Source of the DNA: Heterobilharzia americana
Lineage: Eukaryota; Platyhelminthes; Trematoda; Strigeidida; Schistosomatidae
NCBI GenBank assembly: GCA_944470555.2
Contig: OX104130.1
Location: forward strand, 45,479,491 to 45,543,490
Length of the DNA: 64,000 nucleotides
Reading direction: 5' to 3'
Shown here: positions 35,665-46,935 of the stretch, one piece after another
Position numbering within the stretch: the stretch's first letter is position 1
Layout: each line of letters opens with the position of its first letter
Translations under genes and position numbers: made by a program
Notes under the pieces: generated by a model
Told to the model about the DNA's origin: nothing
Databases searched by the model: none
Seen by the model: the letters and a program-made list of their open reading frames with translations, nothing else

Positions 35665-36480
35665 CTGGAAAGCAAGATATAGGTATAATTTTGTTAGTAA
35701 AAAAGAAGGTAGTGAAATATTCTTACTTACACAAAGTTACGACAAGCAACCATTCTAGTAGCAAATACAGAATTGTATCAGTTCAGACTATTCTATTTTG
35801 GAACAACACAAAAAACACTCAAGAAACACATTGTAATGAGAAAGACGGATGCAAATGGTCAAAAGAAGATAAAGAGGGCATCGGCAAGGTGCTGATTCCG
35901 AAAGATGACATTTAAGGTATTCAAACAGACTCCATAAACAGATTCCATAAAATGTACCTACCGGTCTCTTGAGCTAGACACAAAACTTTATATTTGAAAA
36001 CCGTATCAAGCATAAGCTACGCGATTGAAGTCATTACAACAGTAAGAACAACAAACATACAAGAAACAACTGTAGAAAACAAATTGAATAGGAAAGGAAA
36101 TTCAGACGCCTGAGAAGCGGGATAATTACTGAGAGTGGAAAGTAACAAGAAAAAGGATGAAATAAATGGACCTATAACCTATTTTGAACCTCAGGTCAGA
36201 TTAACAGTATCCCATTTATTTTACATGATAAAATGCTTAGACTTAATATTGAAAATTGCTACTTCACCAAGTATTACAGTTCTATGCACTATGATACTCA
36301 TTTTACTTCAGTCGCCATATCTAGTATCAACACATCAAGGCAGACGGCATAAAATAAGAAAGTATTCATACGTGACCAAAAGCAAAGAAACGAAAGCGAA
36401 AAAGATTAAAGATTAATAGAATTCAGCAACACAACTAAGATGAAAATAACGTGTGGATATATCTGCACTATTGAGATCGA
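35665..36480. other. upstream flank of the DNAJC7-like gene
   Basis: AT-rich and without a recognised promoter or 5' exon. Short plus-strand frames (35691-35915, 36135-36416) are Lys-rich and without motifs, and I do not regard them as genes. The acceptor at 35665 implies that the transcript starts somewhere to the right, or that a spliced leader is added here. Confidence 0.5.
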
Positions 36481-38275
36481 TTCTGAGTTATATCGCCTAT
36501 AGTCTCCAACTACACGGTACTGCAGTCATGAGGACGTCGACCACAAAGTTTACACTTCTCTCAGAACAACAGTAAGATGCTTCATGTACTGATGACATGT
36601 TTTAGTCTGGCCGCCCCTAACCTTTTTCCAGTCTAAACCTACTTCAGCTAATATGGCGTGACGACGTGTGCGTAACACATGCCTCAGCCACCTCAGTCGA
36701 TGGAGGTTCACATACTCATCGATCAGTTTTCATCTCCGCCTAAAAGTGCTACCGCTGGCTTTCACGTTAATAATGTGCTGGTTCAATGACAGACGGTCTA
36801 TGCTATGAAAGCAATGATAGTTAAACATCTGACGCCTTGTCATTTCTTCTACATGCAATGGACGTGTTTGATAGCCGCATAGTAGGAGAGAGTGGACTGC
36901 TCAGTACTACACTCGGTCTTTAACGGACAGTCAGATATCACGACGGTACCATAAATGGTGTAAGTCGACGGAAGTCAATCGAGCCTTCTGTAACCATGCA
37001 CAGATTTCGTTTGCCGCTGAAACACCAGGGACGATCCGACTTCCATGGTAAGTGAAGTGTCCAAAGAACTCGACCACTTTATTCTGCACTGTTAAACAAG
37101 ACTCTATGAAAGACCAGTCCTGGATACAGAAGGTCTGTTTGGCATTCGCTAACTTGCGTCACCTGTGGCGCCGACTGGCAAGATATCCGAGTATCTATCA
37201 AAGGACGAGGATACTGTGTTGTAGTCTGTCCTGTTACATGGCTGTAAGGCATGGCAATTAAAAGTAGAAGATATGAAGCGATTACTGGGTTTTAATCACA
37301 TATGTCTTCGTCGCACTGCTCGGGTTTAGTGGAATCACCGTGCGAGAAATGTTGAGGTCAGGCGAAGGGTGCTACATAAGATACGTAAGTCAGTTGATAT
37401 TTTGAATTCTAGTCGATAAAGATGGCTTGGAAATGTACTGTGCATGCCGAGCCACCCCCTACCTCGACGAGGGTTCAGGGTAGCCAGACGAGGAAGTGGC
37501 ACCAGTTGAAGTCTCTGAATGTTGGTCTGAGTCGTGTGGGGAGAAGCAGACTCCTTGTTTGGGGTCGCCGTGACGAAAGGAATCAGTGGTTGAGGACTCT
37601 TGGTGATATGGCTAGAAATCTGTCACAATGGTGCATATGTATTCCCTCATTGACATCTAAAACTTGAATATTCACACTAACCGTTATTTTCAGATCATTT
37701 CTTCTCTTACATAATCACTCTTTTTTATCCACCTGTTCTTTGTATACCACTGTGAACTGTAGAAATTTGAGCCGGTGCACCTGCGTGCAAGGTTCTACGT
37801 CGATTTTGTCAGGCGGTCAGTCCTGGAGCAACAATTTGCAACTGAGTGGCAAGAAACCCATCCCAAACATTTTCAAATTGCTACTCAATGTGTAGGGGAA
37901 ACTCTACATCTTGTAGGTCTTCACCTAACAGGCCTATGTCATCTGGGTACTCCAGGCCTACCAAGGATTCTGCTGATGTCAATCCATGTGAAGTCAGACG
38001 ACGAGAGGGTAAAGTTGGAGAAAAATGGAGAGTGGATACTCAATGTAAACAACTCACCTGACAGCCCACTATATTCTCTAACACGTTCATGGGTATTCGA
38101 GTACAGAGAGACTGTTATAAGATTTGGCCGTCGATGGAGTTAAATACGCCCACCAGTCACTTCTTGGGAATTTTTGAACTAGATTTCGTCCTACATCTGT
38201 ATCTTGAAAACATTTGCCACTAGCAGAATAAATCTGTACATCACAAGTGATTTTTTTAGGGCCGACGTTTTCCAA
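36480..38275 (-). mobile_element. RTE fragment, minus, interrupted by a later insertion
   Basis: Antisense RTE polymerase sequence at 37828-38275 (compare acctaacaggcctatgtcatctg with the intact element's antisense) and antisense C-terminal sequence at 36480-37114 (ggccgcccctaacctttttcc, catgcctcagccacc). The two parts meet in the element at the LLQDWS codons, so they were one copy cut in two by the insertion at 37125-37817. Confidence 0.8.
37125..37817 (+). mobile_element. 5'-truncated RTE insertion with 10-bp target-site duplication
   Basis: A 693-bp plus-strand RTE 3' end beginning tacagaaggtctgtttggca (element: ATACAAAAGGCTCGATTGGC) and running through LRHLWRR, the C-terminus and 3' UTR. 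It is flanked by cagtcctgga at 37115-37124 and 37818-37827. The duplication plus 5' truncation is the expected signature of target-primed reverse transcription. The bases gga at the 5' junction are also present in the element, suggesting microhomology joining. Confidence 0.85.
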
Positions 38276-38280
38276 CTAGT

Positions 38281-38412
38281 GCTCAATTCGCTCGAAGTCC
38301 ACTCCACCTACCAAGGTTGGGGCAACCAAGTATCATCGTTAGCCCTTGCATGATAGATATGGCTTATTCCCTAGTGCCCGAGGGTGAACATGGTCGGCAG
38401 GAACCTTTTAAT
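38281..38412 (+). repeat. SINE-like repeat, copy 2
   Basis: Aligns with copy 1: ctcgaagtccactccacc (decayed box B), taccaaggttggggcaacca, tatcatcgttagcccttgca, gagggtgaacatggt, and a T-rich end (ttttaatttttattg). The box A region is mostly lost. Confidence 0.6.
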
Positions 38413-38929
38413 TTTTATTGACAACTCAAGCTATCCACAATAGAAAGCTAACTACTTTCACTCTGGCCACTATCCGACGAACCTTTCCAGCGTACCTTGT
38501 CGGGTTACTGTTATATACGAGGCTGATCAGCATGTCAATGTTGCGATTCATTTTCATAACAGAAACACCGTTCAGCAAGAGCGCCACGAAATGGCCCACA
38601 CAAAATAATATAAAATTATGGAGACATAAAGCGAAACGGAGTGGACAAATAAAAAGAAAAACACTGTAAGAACAGAATGATTAGAAAGGCACTCCAGTAA
38701 AATGCATTCAAAACAAATCATTCATTACTTTGCAGCAGCATAAGATAGAAGGAAGCTACAGTATGACCGCTACTAGTCTCAATCCTGCACCATATCTGAT
38801 AACAACTCAAACCACCAAGTGATTTCTCGGATCCTACTCAGGGAGCCGTGATGCACCAAAAGATGCTGACGCGATACAACTATCCTTCATCTCACGGTGG
38901 CATGTCATACACTGACCATCCCTCCACTT

Positions 38930-40133
38930 CTTCTATACAGTCCCAGGGTTAGCAAACAATGAACAGTTTGGAAGCCGTTGGGACGACATGCGTAACACAT
39001 ATCCAAGCCAACGAAGCCAATGTTTTCAGATAACTTCACTTATTGAATGACGACCTCCATCATGCTCAAATACACGATATCGTACCTCAGAATTACTTAC
39101 ATGGTGTTGGCACTGTATACCAGCAATCCAACAGAGCCAACGATAATCGGGTCGTCGAACATCATCATCTTGAAAGCCAGCTTTCATAGATGTAGAGCAG
39201 CACTTCTCGCACTGAATTGTAGTAAACCTGACGTTTCACGGTCACACTAACGTTGTGACGGCACTAAAGGCAGCCCAGATTGATGTATGCCACCGTGGAT
39301 TTCGATATGCGGTTGGAAATTTCACCACATACCTCTACCAGCACTCACACAAGAACCCAGTTACTCGAACTTTTCGACTACTTCCAGCGGCTCACCATCA
39401 AGGGTGAGCGAAGGCGCAGGCTCCTTCCAATCTTCAAAAAGTAATTTGCACTTCAATGATGCAAAGCATATGCCATACTTACGAGCATTAATTGCCAACT
39501 GACTCGAGTAGCCCGTGTGTTATTGCACAGTAAGACGATGTGGTCCGCATATTCAAGGTCTAATAGCCGTTCTACGGGTAGTGGATCTACACCGTTATCA
39601 CGCACTTCTTCCAGAGCTGTCACAAGAATATCACTGAAGAGTGGAGAGACCAGGCAGACCTACCCGAACCCAACTGCTGATTTGGAACAATGGAGACAGG
39701 TAGTTGCATACCCTCACTCTACCTGAGATGTTAATACAGGCAGTCAACATTTTAGCCGGGAAACGTGGGGCAGTTTTTCAAATACGGGGCATATCGATGG
39801 AAAACGCGGGGCGCTTTGAGGTTAAACGGGAAGAAGAATGCGGGGGTGAAAAAACTAGGGGAAATCTTGCAAAATTGAGCGTTATGTCCTGAGTTGCATT
39901 ACAAACTGCAACATGCCCCTTGTTTTACCCGGCATAAATGTTGATTAGGTATAAGTTCTCCAGGACGTTCATAAGATTCTCAGGCATGCGTATCTTCAGC
40001 AGAGTACACCTCTGTGAAAGGAATCGAAGGCAGCCTAAATGTCAAGAAACAAGATTGTTGGATTGCAAAAGGATAGGCTATGTCTACGTATCCATACGTT
40101 AAAATTACCGAGCGAAATTACTTTAGTGTCGAA
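38930..40133 (-). mobile_element. RTE family B fragment, minus, carrying a MITE-like insert
   Basis: Antisense similarity to 29.26-30.08 kb (ttgggacgacatgcgtaacacat; gttggaaatttcaccacatacctc; ctctacctgagatgttaata). Near 40,030-40,060 the minus strand reads AAFDSF, the reverse transcriptase AFDS box. Interrupted at 39744-39944. Its right edge is cut by the large inverted repeat. Confidence 0.7.
39744..39944. mobile_element. MITE-like element with about 30-bp terminal inverted repeats
   Basis: A 201-bp segment starting tcaacattttagccgggaaa and ending in its imperfect reverse complement (tgttttacccggcataaatg and ttga). It sits inside an RTE family B fragment, whose sequence resumes on the far side (compare gatgttaatgtagg at 30.03 kb). 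Interior is purine-rich with several repeats of a gggaaacgyggggc-type word. No coding capacity. Short size and inverted ends fit a non-autonomous DNA transposon. No second copy is in the window. Confidence 0.55.
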
Positions 40134-43100
40134 TCAGATATGTCTGTCTAGGTGCACACATGAATTTTTGTAGACCTGTAGTCATCAGTGATTGCCCAGC
40201 CAATATTTTCGCAGAGCTGTGGGGCGACATCAATTTCTTTGACACGAAGTAGTACGCGGAACACACGGCTGGCGTGGGATGAAAACTTGAGACGAGGTTA
40301 ACAGGGGAAACATGGAAAACGGGACTCAGGAAAATCTTTGAAGTTAATTCATCTTAACACTTAACCTTACTTCTAATAACTCCGCGTCCTTAAGACAACC
40401 ACCTCATTACAAATAGGCAGAAGATAAGTGACTACGGCATGCATGCCACAGCTTTAAGAAAATGTTTTGCCGACGTTCAGTTTGACAATGTTTTGGAGCT
40501 GGAAATGCAATTGTTATTAACAAATAATAACTAGGTGTCACAAAATTCTAACCTATGAGCCATCGCTTGAACACTGAATATCTAGGTCAATAAGCGACGG
40601 CTACAATTTAGGATGATTTAAAGAATAGCCACAAGAATCAACAAAAGCATAAATGATTTCACAAAACCAAACAAACCAGATACATAGCGGGTTTAAAACG
40701 GCATGAAATCGAAATGCACTCAGCAGCCTTGTGCACATCCGTGCAGTAGGCAATCAGCCACGCTTATTGTGTGAGGGCTACTGATACAACCTAACTGCCT
40801 AAACCTCGACAGGTTGAGTGGGGCTCAAATCCGTGACGTAGTCATCTCCCCAAACCAATAAGCCATAGCTCCACAAGGCATGAAATGCACTTATTAAAAG
40901 TGAGGCGCAGATATACAGAGTAACTTACAAGTGAAGCATTCAAAAGATTCACAGAAATGTTCTCGTGAGAAGCTTACGAAACTTCGTTTGTGCAAATAAC
41001 CTACTGAGGCTATCCCTTAAAAGATGGACAGCTGACCTGAATGCATTTCAATTAGCTGACACATCAACACCTACAGTATCTTGGAAAACGTCTGGAATAC
41101 ACTAGCCAGCTTCGGTTGTGTATAAGTTATAATACTGTTTCTGTCGATATAATCGCCGAAGAGCGGGAAAGCGAGCCACAAAAGAGAGCGTTTCCACAAT
41201 ACAGGCTGTTGACATATGCCTGACTTTTCTGTCTCATCAGCTGAACTCTGATTTTAATACTATGCTCTCATGTTAGCCCACATCTTAGCCACCAAACGTT
41301 TTGAAAAGTGTCGCCCTTTCGACCGATTATGAGGTCGAAGATCAGTCAGAAAGCCCACGTAACCGGGAATTCAAACGTTCCAGTGACTTCTTTCACAGTG
41401 AAAAATTAGCAGTGGTCTCGTACTTATCTAGAGGTTGGCAAGAGGATCGGTACTTGATACTCCATACCTCACTTCTGTTGACAAATTCTAGGCATATATA
41501 CATTATTTATGCAGGATTTTGATAAATGCCCATTCCTCATTTTGTAATTCCAAGAGAAACGGCAAAACCCTTCAGCGTTTCAATCAGGGGAAGCAAACAT
41601 TTATAACTACTAGCGACAAAAGGTGGTGGTTCGAACGAAGGCAAACTCAGTTTAAGACAAAAGAACAAACTATAGTGACAGGTTGTGTGTGTGTGTCGAT
41701 TGGAGCTTAAACAGATTCCTGAGTGCCGAAAAAGTTCGAGATATCTGGGGATCATTTAAACCTAACACCGCCTCCTAGCAGCAACAAAACAAGATAACTT
41801 GGATCCTATGTCTCTTATCGCAAAATCTTCCTTTCCACGAAGCCACACATCTTGCTTGAATGCAACTGACCTGAAAGCATAAAGAAAAGTTGTCACCACT
41901 TTTAAGGTCAACGCAAAGATAAAAAAATGGTGACCGTAGGCCAGCAGCTAGCCAAATGACCGTGAACAACCAGTCAGACTCAGTAGGCGTTCACCAGTCA
42001 TATCACCAGCAGTGGACGGTACCCATATACGCTCATTTATCTTCGCAGACCTTAACACGACAATGACAATGCAGAATAAATAAATTCAATTTCATAAAAC
42101 TGTTGGAACTCCACTGAAGGTTTCTGAGATCCTCTCGAGAACAGAACACAACAGATACGTGGGTCACCTTAATCAGTACTAGTATGGCTATTAATTCTAG
42201 TTACTACTGATATCCCAATCAAAAATTTGGAAACTTCGGTATTCGTAAGAAAAATATACTGTGCGAATATTCGTTTTCCCCTGTACTTTTATCACTTTAC
42301 AACAGCCTTTCATCAAAGAGATACCATCTTTACCGTTGCCTATTTAGTTGGTCACTCGGTGGATGATTAATTTTTTCAGGCCATTCGTCAAGTCATTGGC
42401 TTGAGATCACTACCATTCATCCCCGTCCGGTTCTCCTCTGATACTAATACCAGTGATACTTGTTACTTACTAGCAAGTTTGGGTCCACTTTGAGCATTAC
42501 AGTCAACATACTTCAGACGCACTTAAGAGATGCGGGGAGTACCCTAAATGTTCTGTTAGAAATGCATCGTAGGGACTTTTAAGCGTGCAAAAGCACTGCC
42601 ACATTGGAAGGACGCTGCATCATATAGCATTCCAGAACACAGCCTATTAAACTGAGGCAAAGTGATTTCTCATAATCTTTGGCCGCACTACCAAGGCTTT
42701 AGGAGATTAGGGACTGTTGACAATGTCGGGAACAACGTGGAACACAGCTCAGAACCTTCTACAGTTCTGGAGGAAACCACTAGATTTTATATAGAAGATA
42801 TTGCTCACCTCTAGGTGCACCTCCATGACTTTCGAGGGCTCCTGCCCAAAACTTACTGTGCACTCACTGTAAATGCTGGCTGGGTGAGCACGATCTGTAC
42901 GACAACGAGAAGGTTCTTGAGTACGACCTATCTGTACTACATGACTCTAACCTCTTTTTGAAAGCATGAGGAAAAGGGGCTACGACGACTTCTCTAGGAA
43001 GGGGATTCCGGTGCTTACAGAGGCCAACCGGAAACAAACCACGACACTAAAACCACGTTGTTTTGTATCCGGATTAAAATGTGCACTATTATTAAAGTGT

Positions 43101-44248
43101 ACTACTGTGAAGCAATCAAGTAAAAAGTCTCACTATCCTGCTTCTACCATACAGACCTACTTCAGACGAGGACCAATCAGCTTGCTCGAGGATCGAATAG
43201 CCCTCCTTTTTTCCAGACTATATTGGCTCCCTCCAGTAATGAATACCATCACAAGTGTAGAAATATCAGATGTTACTGGCTAGTGTACTAATTGACTTAT
43301 GTCTCCTTTTTAAATTACTATCACTTTGAAAGACAGTCATTCTTCAATTTATCATAGGCTTTTCGCTTTCATACATTTGTCGATCTAGCCATCTCAATTG
43401 TGCAGATATCCTCCGCACACACACGTCCCCTACCTCTGACCTGCAAATTGCTGAAAACGGACGTACATGAAAGATTTTATACAGTTTCAGAAAAGGCTTC
43501 AGATGAATGAGCTTCCGGTTGTCTAACACCATCAAGTGTGATGACAAATTATCTCCGAAAACATTGATGTTGAACTTAAAATTTTTAACGGACTTATGAA
43601 GCTGAAGATACGTAGTCAGGTTTCCATACCACTGAGGGCGTGGTCGTGTTGGGTTGTGTTTCTCTCCCGCGACCCCCTCATCAGCTACTTCATGTGTATC
43701 AGCATACTGGCACGATATGACAAATATGTGACGTCTGCTTAATTGCTAGGTGGTGTTCTTTCTTGACCCCGCATCTAATAACTGCAATGAGTTCATGGTT
43801 TCCCCTTGCGATTCAGCAGAACATGCTAAGCAACCTCCGAGCTGATGTACCTGCTGCCTTTCGTGCTCGCACACTTTCCCAGCACTTTCAATTCTCATAA
43901 GTCCGTGCTATATATTCATGTGCAACCAAACCTACAAACTTATTTTCATGAAACACAAAGCACAGTTTGGTCGGCTGCTGGCACTGTGTTCAGGGAACCC
44001 AGGGACTGTTTGCTGAAGCTAAATTTTTGACGACAGGGTATGAAAGGCCGTAGTTTTCTAACCCTCCATTTATAACCGTGATTAGAGTGGCAACTGATAG
44101 GTACGTCATAGCGCATGTCACTCTCTCCCATAAATGACCCGTGTTGCTTTTCACGTTCCGGTTTGCCACAGATGCTTCTGATCTTCTACACTTATTCTTG
44201 CACTTGACTACTTTGTGATGAGGTGATATCAATTCACGTGAAATTTCT
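40134..44248 (+). repeat. left arm of giant inverted repeat (4.1 kb)
   Basis: Left position p pairs with right position 91183-p outside the homopolymer and 91184-p inside it. Paired frames translate identically (42966-43283 with 48218-47901; 43344-43547 with 47840-47637; 43845-44030 with 47339-47154). Two differences were seen. One is t at 41489 against c on the paired strand (g at 49694), which makes a stop in one frame. The other is a run of seven A near 41922-41928 against six T in the right arm. Content: a SINE-like copy and otherwise unrecognised frames of at most about 105 codons. Confidence 0.97.
40705..40877 (-). repeat. SINE-like repeat, copy in left inverted-repeat arm
   Basis: Mirror image of 50306-50478. 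Minus-strand reading gives ctatggcttattggtttggg (box A-like), ggatttgagccccactc (box B-like), tagccctcacacaataag, gatgtgcacaaggctgctg. Present at the equivalent place in both arms, so it was there before the arms were duplicated. Confidence 0.6.
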
Positions 44249-44400
44249 AACGAGATCACCATTTTCAAGCGGATGTAGCAAGCTCTAACTTCACATCCAT
44301 TGCACCGAAATAGATGACAGTCTTTAGGTTGCTTAACACTACAGAGTGGTTCATCACCATGTAGTTTAGGCGGTAGACTTATAACACTGTAGCGCCACAC
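43990..44400 (-). CDS. unrecognised 136-codon frame crossing the inner arm boundary
   Basis: Starts (GTG) directly after the LTR-like copy and ends inside the left arm. The first half contains CSVKQPKDCHLFRCNGCEVR, with spaced Cys and His, which could be a zinc-binding remnant. The second half is duplicated in the right arm (46952-47194). If the adjacent repeat is an LTR this could be an internal retroelement frame. It may equally be chance. Function unknown. Confidence 0.25.
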   Translation of the reverse strand: MWRYSVISLPPKLHGDEPLCSVKQPKDCHLFRCNGCEVRACYIRLKMVISLEISRELISPHHKVVKCKNKCRRSEASVANRNVKSNTGHLWERVTCAMTYLSVATLITVINGGLENYGLSYPVVKNLASANSPWVP

Positions 44401-46935
44401 ACTTCTTCAGAATGAATAACCTGGGGTTCAGAGAGATTCAGCATTGATGCTGACCTTCATAGTTTAACTGGACTCTCTAAGCTGAAGGCACCCGATGAAG
44501 CATCCAGGTCAGTTAGCGCGCTATCGCGTTACGTTGCACTGCTCGCAATCGACCATTTAGCCAGTTGGTTGAAGACCACCGGTATCTTGGCACGACCTCG
44601 CAAACATACTACTCCATCCGACCAACATATCGTATTCTCTCTTGGTCTCGCACTCGTGGGTATATAACAGGTACGAATAGTTAGTGACTGGCCTCGGCGT
44701 CTGTCAAGTTCATGCCGAGACAATCCGTAAAATATAGTGCAGAATAGCATGTCATGTTCTTTGTAACTGCGTGAACCAGGACATCATTTGCTTAATTTTT
44801 CGGGGGAGCAGGATTCAATGAAAAAGTTGCTTTTTTGAGTCTGGCCGTGCACAGCACTGTCTCGAGAACTGGTGTCACTCTCAAAGGTGAAAGGAGCTTA
44901 GCTTCTGATCGGAGGGCGTTTTCGTTATCCTGATCGGCCGAAGCTCATCTAGCGCTGACTTCCAACGCTTTACAGATTCTCGATAAAAATTTGTGCAATA
45001 CCTTCGTTCACTGTACTACATTTTCACCCTAAAGTATGGCTACCGTTTGTTCAAATTTGTCGCCGTACGTTTTTCTTGCAGATTATAGGTGGTAGTTCAT
45101 AACCAAGTGCAACTAAGAGTGTAGCCAAGGTATTCACACCCAAATCGCCGCCTATGATTATTTGTTAAAGGAAACGAACATTGACAGTTTGTTGTTCGTC
45201 TTTTGTTGAATACACAGTGACTGTTTTCCCATTAAGTGCAATTCGCTACTTTCTTAGGAAGCGAACTACATTTCCAGGAAGACGAGTTTATTCACTCGGG
45301 GTTCCCAATTTCGATATGAAGGTGGTGGAAACAAGAATTTAGAGGCAAAAAATGCACAGAAAAACCCCTCTGTTGCCGAATAACTGTACGCTTTCCTCAG
45401 TTTTATAAGTGATAGACCTTAAACTTTTGCACCCTAATTCGTCCCTTGCCAGGAGATGCTCTGTGGAATGGGCTCCGTGGTATTTCTCACGCTTGAATCA
45501 GATATTTCTATAATGTGCTGAATAAGTCGGACTGGCTTTGCTCTGGCGCTTTCGGTCTTGGTTGACCAAAATATACACCTCACAATAAAGTTTCTTTTCC
45601 CAGCCAACACTGCTGCAGTTTGAGAACCTCGAACGACGACTCTTGGTTCGGCTCAGGATTTTCGGACGAAGAAGGTTCGTTTCAACAAGTCATTTATTTT
45701 AGTCCAGTTTGCACAGAATATACAGTGCTGTTTTTGTACTACAGAACGTTAGTACCAGTTAGGTGTCAGCCTTCGTAGGTGGGTTGGAAGGACATTCTGC
45801 TTGTTGTGACCCACATATGAAGTGTTCTCTGGGTGCCAAAGTTAGGGAAAACGCTGGCGCCCTGTAGTTTGCAAAGCCTATGATATCTGCATCTTCAATA
45901 TAATGTTGACAATGAAGCATGGAACAGCACAAAACAGCCGATTAGTCATCGTTAAACTGCTCCAATCGCCAAACCAGATGAATCTGTGGCAGTCCTCAAA
46001 CGTAGTTCGGATGGTTGAAAATGGGCCTGCTTGCATTTTTAAGAGCTTTTCCAAAATTAGACGCTTCAGTTACGCCATAATATCCGGAATCACAAACTTT
46101 GTATTTCGAAGAAGAGACGGACGACTGACATCATAAGGAAGATGTAGTTGGAAACATTTGTTCGCTACCAGACAACCAGGCCGTTTAAAATGCAGAAAAG
46201 CTTCTCAGTGGTCGGTTCTGGGCAGCCTGAAATAACCTGCTCTTCATCTGTCGGTTGACCTACACCTTTGTTGCCAACCGAATGTCGGGGAAAGCAGAGC
46301 GACTTGACTCCTGACCTAAGTCGCCGAATGCAAACCACGATATGATGCTCTTCTGGTCTGTTGAGCGTGACATCTAAGCGTCCAGGGTGAGCTTCCGCAT
46401 CCAAACTTCCAACCTCGCTTCCATGCGCAAATTTCAGACCACTGAAGATTTGAAGCCTGGAGAAGGCCATGCTTCACTCTGAAGACCAAAAGGCATGCTA
46501 CGCTTAGTGTTCATTTTGGTGACCTACAGTGGAATCTATGATGCACATTCCATCCTATTTGGGACTCGTCAGCTGGATGTACCCGCACCCCAGTGAGTGA
46601 TGCTCAACTGCTACTTGACCCAGTACCGACCCCTCCAAATGCCAGTGCATTATCCACTGAGGCGCGAGAGCCACCTCTTATACACCAGGTACCAATTGTT
46701 GTTTATTGATATTTGTAGTTTCCCGTTGCTGCACTGGGCTGAACTGCTCCACCTTTATTGGGAGATGGGCTCCTATACGGATGCTCCAAACTGTCGAATA
46801 TTATGCTTTATTCACCTTTATAATTTGCGGATTGATGCACATTTCGTCCCATTTTCGACTCGTCGGCAGAGCAATTCGACCCTGCACAGCAACCGGCAAA
46901 TCGCAACCTGTGAACATTGAGTTTGACTCTCAGTG
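44249..46935. other. spacer between the inverted-repeat arms (2.7 kb)
   Basis: Contains the LTR-like copy (44401-44722, minus), the start of a 136-codon minus frame that crosses into the left arm, a 101-codon minus frame (46470-46165), and a weak 294-bp-spaced direct repeat (46540 and 46834). Nothing I can name as a gene. Confidence 0.7.
44401..44722 (-). repeat. LTR-like interspersed repeat, copy 3 (minus)
   Basis: The minus strand reads tgtctcggcatgaacttgac, then ttatatacccacgag (TATA-like), gcagtgcaacgtaacgcga, aaggtcagcatcaatgctga, ending ttctgaagaagt. It aligns with 3437-3757 from end to end. Directly after it on the minus strand comes gtgtggcgctacagtgtt, where a tRNA primer-binding site would lie if this were a 5' LTR; that is unproven. 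Confidence 0.62.

Noticed and set aside
35691..36416. Lys-rich plus-strand frames beside the chaperone gene as a divergent gene
   Set aside because: Short, AT-driven composition, no motif, no splice or promoter support.
42966..43283. 105-codon frame present in both inverted-repeat arms, looking conserved
   Set aside because: The identity comes from the recent duplication of the whole arm, not from selection on the frame; no family is recognised and the arm also holds many frames on the other strand.
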